Assembly: GCF_032362555.1 (NCBI RefSeq)
Contig: NC_083518.1
Span: 2,120,501-2,184,500 of the forward strand
DNA: 64,000 bases
Direction of reading: 5' to 3'
Origin: Amyelois transitella
Lineage: Eukaryota > Arthropoda > Insecta > Lepidoptera > Pyralidae
Every line of letters starts with the position of its first letter. Position 1 is the first letter of the stretch. Under the pieces are notes generated by a model. The model was not told the DNA's origin and made no database searches. It saw only the letters and a list, made by a program, of their open reading frames with translations. The translations under genes and the position numbers were made by a program. Positions 54,853-64,000 of the stretch are shown piece by piece.

Positions 54853-55993
54853 ATGGAGCCTAAACCTTGCAAACCATTAGAACTGAATAACCTATTGATA
54901 AAAAACGTGAACACTTGGGGTAATGTGCAATATAACATACCACTGAGACTCTCCAGTAATGAGACTAGGACTGCAACAAGCGTGGGACTTCGGCACATAC
55001 CTCCTATACCTCACAGCATGGATTGCGTAAGTGCTTACCATCATAGCTCATTCATAGAGAGCGTCGGTGGTCGAATCGGTAAGAAGCACGGTTAAAATGC
55101 GTGTGGCGCAAAGAGGGCACAGGTTCGAATCCCATACATACATACATAAAATCACGCCTCTTTCCCGGAGGGGTAGTCAGAGACTTCCCCTTTCCACTTG
55201 CCACGATCTCTGCATATTTCCTTCGCATCATCCACATTCATAACTCTCTTCATGCAAGCTCGGCGGTTTCGGGTACGAATCCCATTTCGGCCACTAATGA
55301 CTATTTTCGAAGTTATGTACATTAGTTTGAATACTAACCGATGCTCTTAAATCTGCACATTCAGCCAGCTGGATATGTTAACGCGATCTATCCAATACGT
55401 GTAAGGTTCCTCTGCAAAGGTTGCGGAGGTCAGATGGGAGTCGCTTCATGTAAAAACCTGACTCACCCAATCCAGGATTCATGGTCAAAAACTTACTCCG
55501 GTCTCCTCTTCAGAGTGCTAAGGATGCAACCTGGACTAGACACAGGAAAAAAAAAAGAGTAAGGATAGCAAGTAAATGACTCTCGTACTCAAATATTTGT
55601 AATTTTTATTCGTTCAACTGCGTACTAAATTATATTCTCGTCAGATTGTTAGGGAATTCCGATTGGTCTAGTTCAGGTCTTTCTTTCGGTTCTATATCAC
55701 TTTTCCGATACCGAGCGAAAATAAAAATGATTGTATTATAGAAAATAGACGAGCCACTCCCAAAACGCGTGACAGGCCGCGACATGGTAACAGAGAAGGA
55801 AACTTACAAGACCACCACGGGGGAGTACTGCGTCAAACCCAACCCGAACAAGGCCATGGAACGATCTGACTGCGCTATCAACTGCCGAAGAGTCAGCTTT
55901 ATGACGGGAGTTGAGAAACGGGTACGTATAAATTTTGGATACGAAATAGTCAAAATCCCTAACGACGCACGCTGTTTCGCCCGCGTTAAATGA
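54853..55993 (+). CDS. Small protein of unknown function, candidate axonemal/sperm protein (2 exons seen)
   Basis: Exon 1 is 54853-55026 (58 codons) and exon 2 starts at 55742, both phase 0. A GTACGT donor at 55922 may end exon 2. Read through instead, the frame stops at 55991-55993, giving 142 residues. No downstream acceptor fitting the donor was found, so I give the read-through end. The protein is soluble, with no signal peptide or membrane segment, and has Pro/Thr/Tyr-rich phrases such as GLRHIPPIPHSMDC, TGRDMVTEKETYKTTTGEYC and RRVSFMTGVEK. Short Tyr/Thr/Gly phrases of this kind are common in microtubule inner proteins, but I cannot assign a family. It begins about 620 bp after CFAP61 on the same strand. 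A tRNA-headed SINE with a nested retroposon sits in its intron. Confidence 0.55.
55066..55360 (+). repeat. Second tRNA-derived SINE, split by a family B insertion
   Basis: The head 55066-55132 has an A-box-like TGGTCGAATCGGTAAG and a B box GGTTCGAATCC. The body resumes at 55276 (CATTTCGGCCACTAATGAC). A 140-bp minus-strand family B copy at 55136-55275, ending in (CATA)n, lies between. It is flanked by a 10-bp target duplication, CGAATCCCAT (55126-55135 and 55276-55285). Confidence 0.85.
55400..55556 (+). repeat. Family C repeat, longest copy
   Basis: AAGGTTCCTCTGCAAAGG, AGATGGGAGTCGCTTCATG, CTGACTCACCCAATCCAGG and AAGGATGCAACCTGGACTAG. A fragment of the left part recurs near 56335. Probably a LINE piece. 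Confidence 0.65.
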
Positions 55994-56014
55994 AAAATCA
56001 CTATAATTTGTGAA

Positions 56015-56215
56015 AAGACCGATTCAGAAAAGATTGATAGAGCTCGTTCAGCTGTTTGGCTTAATGATAGAATTGAGATTGATATAGTGACAGGTAGCTA
56101 GCCCATCGCCTACAAGAAGAATCCGAAGTTATAACCCATTCCCGTAGTCGCCCCTTACGACATCCATGGATAAGATATGGAGTGGTACTATTCTAAAGTG
56201 CAGGAAACTACACTT
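56015..56215 (-). repeat. Family A SINE-like repeat, lacking its 3' tail
   Basis: From CCGATTCAGAAAAGATTGAT to CAGGAAACTACAC, between the two small genes. Confidence 0.75.
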
Positions 56216-56552
56216 TTTTACTTATATGCTTCTTTTGCTAAATCTCCATTTATCTCACTCTCTTCATAGAAGCTCGTTGGTTCATACAGGTATAAAGTAG
56301 TGCTTGCAATAAATCAAGATCCATTAAGGGTTAGGTTCCTCTGCAAAGGTCATAGTCAGATGGTAAAAAAGTAACCAAAGGGTAGACCGTACCTACGCAT
56401 GTTTAGAAAAAGAAAATTATGTTAAAAACGTGAAAATTTCTCAAAAAAACGTTAAATAGTAACAACCGAAATCACTTAGGTCATGAATTCTTAATGTCAT
56501 GCCAGTATTACATATAATCAATCACCTTTAAATACTTTACATTTTAATAATT

Positions 56553-58500
56553 ATGACGGCAACGGACAACTTTATCCAAAAACCTTTGGTTCTAAAACAA
56601 CCTTACACCTTCCAGTTGCAAGGCAAGAGTATAGTGCAGCCGATCATGATATCAGAGATGAAAGACAATTTCCGGGGTATACAGAAACCGCCGTTGGCAC
56701 CGCAAGACGTCACTGTGCGCGCTCCGGACCCTGAATATATATTTGATGTAAGGATTTTACCACAATGTTCCAATAAATGAATTTTACGAAAATAGTAAGT
56801 AGGTATGCAAATGTAGCGATTTGTAATTCGCACGGTGTCAACCAAAACTTGTCTTGTCAGCCGGATTAACAAGAGAGAAATAATTCAAAAATGTCGACAA
56901 AGCCTAGTTAGTTAAGACAGTGGATAAATAAGTGATAAATCTATAGCCCTTCTGACCTATTTGACAATTTCTCTCAAAATCTGCGAGGCGGCAAGACGGA
57001 AAACTAAAAAAGAGTGTGACTTCTAATACGTACTTTATGCGCCGCAACTTCATTTCAAGTTTTCCCCATTCTTCAGTAAGAATGATGATGAATGTAAAAT
57101 TTTTAGGTCGTGGCTTCAGGACGAAACGAAGCTACACCAATATCGGACACAGACCTTGGATTCCGAAGACTGTTGGACCCATACGTGTCCACTTACAGGG
57201 CATACCACAAGCCTTTCACTGCGGAGGACCAGTACGGGATAGGGGCCAAGGATCATATCACTTTCTATTCAGAATTTGATGTACCGAAGGTATTTCATAT
57301 GAGTGAATGTATTTGGATCAGATTTGTTTCAAAAACATATTTACCATTCGTTGTATTATAATAAAAACGTGTCTAGTATAGCCTGGTACAATAGCTTGGT
57401 TAACGTACTTACCAAGAGTGTTCTTAGTGTCAAAAATTTAATAAGAATTTGAATGTAGGAGCTTTGATCATTTCGGTCCTAGAGAAATGACTCAATCACA
57501 TCTGAACTACTTTTCTATTAATATGGTAACAATATTTGATTTGATAAAAAATATAATCTTTATAAAGAGGAAAGTTATATTGATCGAGTGTTTCGCTTTC
57601 AATAGGTCAGAGGCTTTGGTCCTCAACACAAGGAGATATGGATGCCGTTGCTGGCCAAAGTCCACAGAGGCGTGTATGACAGGATTCACGTGAAGAAGGA
57701 GTACAAAGAGGTGGCTGCTTGCCATAATCCTGTTAACAATATCAAAGGGTAATTTGTTTTTGTAACGGCTAGGATCAATTATAATTTTTCGTAATGTCTC
57801 TTCCATTGCAACGTGTGGTTGGTCAAGTTATTGTCACTTGCCACATGGGACTACTGAGACAAAACAAAGGTAGGTACTTACAACATTCAAGGGAAGACAG
57901 GAAAAGTTTATCGTGTTGAGACGGTCTACACCAGAACCTTGACAAATTTTGTTAGTTGACATTCAAAGGAGGCATGTGTGTTTTGGTACAGCGCATCTAC
58001 CACCCATTCGTATTCACGGTGGAGTACCTCAGATTATTGAATTAACACATGCCTTTTTTATCATACTTACGAATTTGTGACTGAAATTAGAACATGCTTT
58101 ACTCGCCGAATAAAGAAGATTCTTTATTCGGCCAGGAACGCATGTTCCAATTCTTTGTACACCGCATATCATTTTTAAACAGCATTATTCCTTGCTTCTG
58201 GTACTTACAATAGTCTTCATTATCCATAGGGTTTTCGTCTCAGAAATGAAGAGGAAATACAAGATTCCGTTCGCAAGTTCACCCAACGCGACCTGGGCTC
58301 ACGGAGAGACCTTCGACCTTGCACCTTTTCCACCTAACCCTTGGCAGACTAACATCGCCCCCTTTATGTACTGCAGTGATTACTGTCATGTTGGCCAGGG
58401 CACAAGACCTAGTACAGTAATAGATCAGATGAAGCATGAGCTGCCTCCAAGACCAGAGAGTGATAGGAGATATATCGTGTCGAGGGATTATGAAGCTTAG
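56553..58500 (+). CDS. 263-aa protein of unknown function, candidate axonemal/sperm protein (4 exons)
   Basis: Exons 56553-56747, 57107-57289, 57606-57748 and 58230-58500 join in phase to 264 codons with the stop. The start is the ATG of exon 1. In-frame stops lie just upstream and no acceptor AG lies between them and the ATG, which argues against fusion with the gene at 54853. No signal peptide or membrane helix is seen. Recognisable phrases include RRLLDPYVSTYRAYHKPF, QYGIGAKDHITFYSEFDVP, ATWAHGETFDLAPFPPNPW and STVIDQMKHELPP. The abundance of Tyr, Pro and aromatic turns recalls proteins lining doublet microtubules, and the gene follows CFAP61 on the same strand, but no family is recognised. 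A decayed copy of the end of the last exon lies at 58823-58975. Confidence 0.78.
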
Positions 58501-58560
58501 AAGTAAAGTGTTTGGGATCATTTTTGTGTATGTCTCTACATCATCTTTCGTTTTGCTGCT

Positions 58561-58806
58561 ATATATATACATACATACATATAGTCACGTCTATATCCCC
58601 CTCCCTAGCAGTCTTGAAAGATTGACAGACCACGTTCAGCTTTTTAGCTTGATGATAGAATTGAGATTCTAATAGTAAGGTTGCTAGCTCATCGCCTAAA
58701 AGAAGAATCCCAAGTTTATAAGCTTATTCCTTAGTCGCCTTTTATGCCATCCAAGGGAAAGAGGAGGAGTGGTCCTATTCGTTTTTTTTAATTGATGCAC
58801 ACGGCA
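58561..58806 (-). repeat. Family A SINE-like repeat
   Basis: From ATATATACATACATACATAT to a degraded GCACACGGCA head. It separates the last exon of the upstream gene from its partial duplicate. Confidence 0.82.
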
Positions 58807-58822
58807 CTGCTATATTTCAGCT

Positions 58823-58975
58823 TTTTATATACTGCACTGTGACTATTGTCACATTATCCAAGGCACGAGGCGTAGTACTTTGATAGACCAGATGAAACAT
58901 GAGCTGCCAGACCATAATGTAATACGAGGTGTGTCAAGGGATTATGAATTGTTGTTGGATAATTTTTGTCTTTGA
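58823..58975 (+). pseudogene. Degenerate duplicate of the last exon of the gene at 56553-58500
   Basis: It aligns with 58360-58540: TACTGCACTGTGACTATTGT, AAGGCACGAGGCGTAGTAC, ATAGACCAGATGAAACATGA and GTGTCAAGGGATTATGAA. It extends past the stop codon into matching 3' sequence (ATAATTTTTGT). An early stop and an internal deletion show it is not coding. Confidence 0.82.
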
Positions 58976-59219
58976 CTTGAACGGGACAAAATCATAAAGG
59001 TGATCGTGTATACTCTTGCCCCTCACTCAAAGAAGGTGGATTCAGTATTTATACTATTAAATTTAACATTGAAATTAAACACAATGTCAACTCATTTGGT
59101 CTCTATATTGACATTTTTAAATGATTTCATGGACACGTCGTTATTTTATGGTTCTTATGTTGGTACACAAAACATATATAGGTCATAAATGTTACTGCAT
59201 TAATTTGTTCTCCGGCCTT

Positions 59220-62200
59220 TTAGGAATTATTGTCGCGCGTGTCTCCAGATTTCGGTCTTGTGGTCTTGGTATCCTGTGAAACAAAACAAAAAGAATACTT
59301 AAAACAGCTTTGTTTTGAGTTTATATTCTATATCGCTATAGTGCCGTGTGGTTCCCGGCACCAATACAAAAAAGAATAGGACCACTGCATCTCTTTCCCA
59401 TGGATGTCGTAAAATGCGACTAAGGAATAGGCTTATAAACTTGGGATTCGTTATTTAGGCGATGGGCTACCAACCTGTCACTATTTGAATCTCAATTTTA
59501 TCATTAAGCCAAGTAGATGAACGTGGCCATTCAGTTTTTTCGGGACTGTTGGCTCTGTCTGCCCCGCAGGGGATATAGACGTGACCATATGTATATATAT
59601 ATATATTGAGTTTATATCGCGTTTGTGAGTATCCCAGCGTTATCACAATGAAATAAGTTCGTAGGAGTTTCTAATTAGCGATACACTATAGAACTAAAAG
59701 TATAGTATTTTTAACAAAATAGAATGCAAATTGCCTTGTGGTTTCCGACACTTCAGAATAGAACCACTCCATATCTTTCCCATGGAAGTCGTAAAAGGCG
59801 ACTAAGGGATAGGCTTATAAACTTGGGATGGGCTAGCAACCTGTCACTATATGAATCTCAATTCTATCATATAGACATACAGTTGAAAGTGGCCTTTCAG
59901 TCTTAAATTGTTGGCTCTGTCTACCCCACAAAGGATACAGACGTGATAATATGTATGTATGTATGTATATTAAGTATACGAACCGGTGGTGGGTCAGTGA
60001 CAAAGCACTCTCTACAGCTTGGCAGATGGCATTCGCATATCACATTATTTTCAATTTTCTGCAAAAATATATATAAATATCAAAGTGTATGCAGCTGTTA
60101 TCAATACTAATATTATAAACCTGAAGAGTTTGTTTGTTTGAACGCGCTAATCTCATGAACTACTGGTTCGAATTGAGAAATTCTTTTTTCTTCAAGTAGA
60201 CCATTTATCGAGGAAGGCTTTAGGCTATATAACATCACGCTGCAACTATAAGTAGCGAAGAAATAATGTAAAATGTGAAAACTAAAGGGGGACAATTATT
60301 TATCCTTGAGGGCTTCAATGATGCTTAAAATGGAATAGTTAATTCCATGCGGACAAAGTCGCGGGCACAGCTAGTTTTAAAAATATTGGATAAATGGTCT
60401 GCAAAAATCTATATACGTAACTTGTTTTTTTAAAGAAGTTAATATCAAGGCAATTTTTTAGTTTATATATAGTACGACTTGAATTGACTTAATCGTCGAA
60501 TATGCATGAAAAGAGTTATGAGTGTGGAGGAAGCTGGAGAGGTTTGTAAGTATCGTAGCAAGTTGAAATCCGTAGACTCTGCCTACCCCAATGGGAAATA
60601 GGAGTAATGGTTTGTATGTTGAATTTACTCGATCTTTTGTCTTTTGTTAATAACTGCTTTACCGTACTTTATTTTTTTAACGTACTTTATTTTTCTTGTT
60701 TGGTTTTGGATTTGCGGCGATTCCAATACCGCTGTCAGGCAAATTATTCTGTAAAAATAACATTGGTTTAAACTGCCGAATAATGCTGACTTAGATATAT
60801 AAATATTAATAAAAAACTCAAGTTAAATTACTTATTTAATGAATTTTTATCTATTTGGTAACAATTTAGGTAAATTGTTTTTTTATGTATGTGGTTTCTA
60901 GCAACAAAACGAAAAGAATAGGACGACTCCATCTCTTTCCCATGGATGTCGTAAAAGGCAACTAAGGGATAGGCTTATAATTAGGCGATGGGCTTTCAAT
61001 CTGTCACTATTTGAATTTCAATTCTATCATTAAATCAAACAGCTGAACGTGGCCTATCCGTCTTTTAAGGCTGTTGGCTCTGTCTACCCCATGAAAGGAT
61101 ATAGATGTGACTATACGTATGTAAATAAAAATTAAGTTTAAGTAAGTTATAGAAAGTAGTAAAAACTCGTTGGCAATTAGACAATTACTTTTATCTAAAC
61201 ATACCGGTAAATCAGCTTCAAAGCATGCTGTGCATTGTGGTAAAGCTGACGTTGTAGACTTCTGAAGAATGAGAATAATCATATTTTTGATAAATGAATG
61301 TAAAAAGATATTAGTAAATTAATTTAATGAAAAGCAACAAACGCCTATCAGTAAGTTTATGGCAAATGAGGAAACTTTAACCTAAAATTAAAGTTTCCTC
61401 ATTTGCCAGAGAGTTTAATTACATACACATCACGTCTTTATACCTAACAGGGTAGACAGAGCCAACAGTCTCGCAAAGGCCGAAAGGCCCGGTTCAGCTG
61501 TATGTCTTATTGATGAAATTGGGTATTCAAATATTGACAGGGTTTTAGCTCAGTATCCTAAATAGGAGGTAATTGTAAAAGTCGATCAATGAAAAGGCTG
61601 AAACTTGAGCTTTCCGTCTTTTAGGCGATAGGCTAGCAACCTTAATTTCAATTTAAATACTAAGTCAATCCTGCACAGTCTTATCGAGTGCAAGTCTTAA
61701 CTCTGAAAAGATAAGGAAGCATACACACTGTTGGTTCTGCGTCGGCGCACGATGCACAATCCATCAAACCCTTCGATCCAGATTCAGACTTCTATAGAAA
61801 ATAAAAATAATTACAGAAAAATAAGGGTGACATATCCTGCTATTATAGATAATAAAAAGAAAAAAAAAGGGGGGGGGGAAATAATACAACATGAACCATG
61901 ACGTATAAATACTCAAGGTTTTATATTTAAATATTAGTGATAACTAAAATAGTACTAACCGTAAGAGATTGTGGATTTTCATTAATTTTCCTTCTCCGAA
62001 ACATCCTTACTTACTGAGTCTCTTATATTTATTACTCAATTCTTTTTCTAGACCTTGTATGTGCTGAAAATGAGGACAAAAAATTATTAATTAGTCCGAA
62101 TAATCATGAATTATATAAAGGAACATATTGTAGGTATGTGATTAAATTAAATGCCGTGTGGTTCCCGGCACCAATTAAAAAAGAATAGGACCACTCTATC

Positions 62201-63956
62201 TCGTTCACATGGATGTTGTAAAAGACGAATAAGGGGATAGGCTTATAAACTTGGGATTCTTCTTTTAGGCGACGGGCTAGCAACCTGTCACTATTTGAAT
62301 ATAAATTCTATTATTAAGCCAAATAGCGCAATGTGGCCTATCAGTCTTCAAGACTGTTGGCTCTGTCTACCCCGCGAGGGATGTAGACGTGATTTTATAT
62401 GTATTTTATTAAATTAAATAAGTAAATATAATAATACGTACGCCAAGGCAACTCATGTTCTCGCATTTACCATCGCATTTCTGAAAAACGTAAGAATTTT
62501 TTGGTTGGATAATATTGTTAATGTGTTTAAAAGGAATCCCTTACTTATATTATGAACACGAAAGTCTGTCTGTTTCGCTTTCACAGGTAAACCGCTGGAC
62601 CGATTCTAATGAAATTTGCTACGCATAGGTATAGTTAATTACCTGCGTTGTAACATATAATATTTTTTCAAAAATCAACGCCTTAAATACTAATAAAATG
62701 GGGGAGAAAGATTGTATAAAATTTCTCATTAATGCTGCCCGTCAGTTAGGTAAGGTAATTACTCAAATTCCATCTGTATGACTCCTGACTGAACAAGGTC
62801 GATCCCACATTCAGTGACACAGCCTTCTTTACGACGTAACAGCTTCGGTTAGCAATAGCCCAGCATTTGAATTGCAATTTTTTGTCTGAGTCTTTTCGAG
62901 ACATAAAGCTCTATCTACCCCTTAAGGGATTAAAATCTGATTATTTGTACGTATGTATGCAATTTTTTAAACAAATCCATACCGGAGGGCAAACTTGGCT
63001 TGGTTCTTGACCTGGTGTAGATCTAGGTCTCCTGGGAGGCCTGCAGGGGGGGTTGTGGAAGCACCTGGTGGGGTCGTTGCAGGGGGCCCCGGGCCTCGAC
63101 GGCCAGAAACAGGGCATGAGGTAGGGGAAGCAGGAAGAGGGTGGGACGCATGGAGGGCAGTGTTTGCAGGGTCTTGCCGCAAAGGGCTGCAATGGAAATA
63201 ATTTTATTCATTCATGAAATTATTCTTCCTCCTTTTCCTAGGAATCGTGACAAGTGGAAAGATTAAGTCAGAGTCAGAGACTTAATCTTTCCACCTGTCA
63301 CGATTCCTCCACGTTTCTTTCGCTCAACGTCATAACTCTCTTCATACAAGCTCGGAAGTTTTGGGTACTCTTGATCCGCCCTTTCGCGTAAATATTTCTT
63401 ATTTTTACAAATTAGAGATATTAAAGATATAGAGGAGACTTCACCTTTTGCAAAACACAGCTGGATCGCGGAGTAATTTCAACCTGGTAATAAATGAAAA
63501 TAAAATAAGACTTTTTGCCATTAAATAATCAAAGATGAAATATTTATTTGTACTTTATTGTTACAACATAATACTTACAAATTTATAGCACTATTATTGA
63601 TATCTACAGGGATACAATAATAATTAGAGAAAACCTTGTTCTTGATAAATTTCGGGTTAGTAATATACATATGTATGTATTAAGTATTTACTTACTGGTT
63701 CTGGTTCAAATTTCGGCTTCTTCGCTACGGATATCTGTAAAAAAAGATAGAAAAAATTACTTTTGTTAACTAATTTCTACATTTTACAAAAGAATAAAAA
63801 AATATTTTTCACTAACTGACAATTTCCTTTTTTCTACGCTTACTCGGTTATTCTGTCAGTTGTCTGTTAGGTACATAAATTCACGCATTTCTTTGGAAAA
63901 ATACTTACTTGAAATTCCGCATTAACACATATGAAGTTAGGAAGGGTAACTTTCAT
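59220..63956 (-). CDS. Cys/Pro-rich protein of unknown function, 8 phase-0 exons
   Basis: Exons (minus): 63956-63909, 63734-63696, 63483-63445, 63186-62983, 62480-62442, 61791-61729, 60748-60686, 59273-59220. Each has AG and GT borders and a length divisible by three (48, 39, 39, 204, 39, 63, 63, 54), giving 182 residues from MKVTLPNFICVNAEFQ to TRDNNS. The large exon is very rich in Cys and Pro (KHCPPCVPPSSCF, PYLMPCFWPSRPG, CRPPRRPRS). Further Cys follow in KCDGKCENMSCLG and MDCASCADAEPT. The tail is basic and low-complexity. No signal peptide is seen. Cys/Pro-rich proteins of this sort are common in insect sperm, but this family is not recognised. It converges tail to tail with the gene ending at 58500. 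Any exon may be alternative, since each can be skipped without frameshift. Confidence 0.68.
59340..59610 (+). repeat. Family A SINE-like repeat, full length
   Basis: One of the best copies, from GTGCCGTGTGGTTCCCGGCA to GACGTGACCATATGTATATA. Lies in the last intron of the minus-strand gene. Confidence 0.88.
59730..59967 (+). repeat. Family A SINE-like repeat
   Basis: From TTGCCTTGTGGTTTCCGACA to (TATG)n. It lacks the GATTCTTCTTTTAGGC segment. Confidence 0.82.
60105..60374 (+). repeat. Variant of family F repeat
   Basis: It starts TACTAATATTATAAACCTGA, holds CCATTTATCGAGGAAGGCTT and TGCAACTATAAGTAGCGAAG, and ends GCGGGCACAGCTAGT. It shares its ends with family F, but the middle differs. 46333-46540 is an inverted copy. 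Confidence 0.7.
60496..60622 (+). repeat. Family B retroposon 3' end, sense copy
   Basis: GTCGAATATGCATGAAAAGA, GAGTGTGGAGGAAGC, then CTCTGCCTACCCCAATGGGA and AATGGTTTGTATG. Matches 5205-5332. Confidence 0.6.
60886..61124 (+). repeat. Family A SINE-like repeat
   Basis: From TATGTGGTTTCTAGCAACA to GATGTGACTATACGTATG. It lies in the minus gene's intron, antisense to that gene. Confidence 0.82.
61422..61575 (-). repeat. Family A fragment meeting an opposite fragment
   Basis: ACATACACATCACGTCTTTA to TTTTAGCTCAG on the minus strand. It is followed at about 61575-61670 by a plus-strand family A middle piece (TTTTAGGCGATAGGCTAGCA), giving two facing truncated copies. Confidence 0.7.
62152..62407 (+). 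repeat. Family A SINE-like repeat, full length
   Basis: From TGCCGTGTGGTTCCCGGCAC to GTAGACGTGATTTTATATGT. The ATTTTAT near its tail is like the family B end. Confidence 0.88.
62534..62960 (+). repeat. Decayed repeat fragments (family F-like, then family A-like tail)
   Basis: 62534-62640 has TTACTTATATTATGAACACG and ACCGATTCTAATGAAATTTG of family F type. 62870-62960 has a worn family A end, CTCTATCTACCCCTTAAGGG with GTACGTATGTATG. Both are far diverged. Confidence 0.5.
63240..63308. repeat. 30-bp inverted repeat with 9-nt loop
   Basis: 63240-63269 (AGGAATCGTGACA...) and 63279-63308 are reverse complements with one mismatch. The right arm runs into family B text (GTCACGATTCCTCCACG...), so this looks like a retroposon fragment copied in inverted orientation. 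It lies in an intron of the minus-strand gene. Confidence 0.8.
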
Positions 63957-64000
63957 TCATCAAAAGTTCGGTATCGGTAGGTACTGTTCGCTCCCGTGGG

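Noticed and set aside
62015-62063. Extra coding exon of the minus-strand gene (TTTTCAG acceptor, HIQGLEKELSNKYKRL, donor GTAAGT)
   Set aside because: Its 49-nt length breaks the phase-0 chain of the other exons and no partner exon was found. It may be an alternative or decayed exon, so it was left out of the gene model.
63002-63201. Gly/Pro-rich plus-strand frame opposite the Cys/Pro-rich exon
   Set aside because: Shadow of the minus-strand exon at 63186-62983, which has correct splice borders and phase.
1-64000. CRISPR arrays, operons, bacterial-type genes
   Set aside because: No regularly spaced direct repeats of that kind, and the gene structure is eukaryotic.

Overview
This is a piece of an animal nuclear chromosome, most likely from a moth or butterfly. 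The AT-rich DNA carries intron-split genes with standard GT-AG junctions. It is crowded with short dispersed repeats, several of lepidopteran type: a repeat opening with TACTAATATTATAAATGCG, tRNA-headed SINEs, and retroposons with (TATG)n tails. I joined exons by checking reading phase at every junction. Family names rest on remembered homology; no database search was possible.

Layout. 1-3,000 is repeat-rich and gene-free. 3,032-4,238 (minus) is a two-exon, histidine/glycine-rich secreted protein with its own TATA box. 4,300-15,400 is gene-poor and holds SINE and LINE fragments plus a dead piggyBac element ending in TTAA. 15,487-29,659 (plus) is a 14-exon, 767-residue PRC1/Ase1/Fascetto gene, the antiparallel-microtubule bundler of the spindle midzone. 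One of its introns holds a complete Copia retrotransposon (20,946-25,399, antisense) with apparently identical 182-bp LTRs, a 5-bp target duplication and an open 1,300-codon gag-pol frame. 32,574-54,233 (plus) is a CFAP61 gene of about 30 exons and 1,403 residues, a flagellar protein tied to the calmodulin- and spoke-associated complex. Its introns hold two long inverted-repeat (foldback) elements, a TIR element studded with GGGCGTYA motifs, a TA-flanked MITE and many SINEs. 54,853-55,993 and 56,553-58,500 (plus) are two small genes of unknown function. 59,220-63,956 (minus) is a small Cys/Pro-rich gene of eight exons, all phase 0, facing them tail to tail.

Biology. PRC1 acts in dividing cells and CFAP61 in the axoneme. 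The two small plus-strand genes could also be flagellar, but that rests on position and composition only.

The most unusual features are: (1) degenerate partial copies of real exons lying just downstream of those exons in PRC1, CFAP61 and the gene at 56,553; (2) the two foldback elements inside a transcribed gene, whose intron RNA would form hairpins of about 180-205 bp; (3) the TIR element with a CpG-rich promoter-like patch and about a dozen copies of its terminal motif; (4) a SINE-like family of about 25 copies whose 3' end matches that of a second retroposon family.
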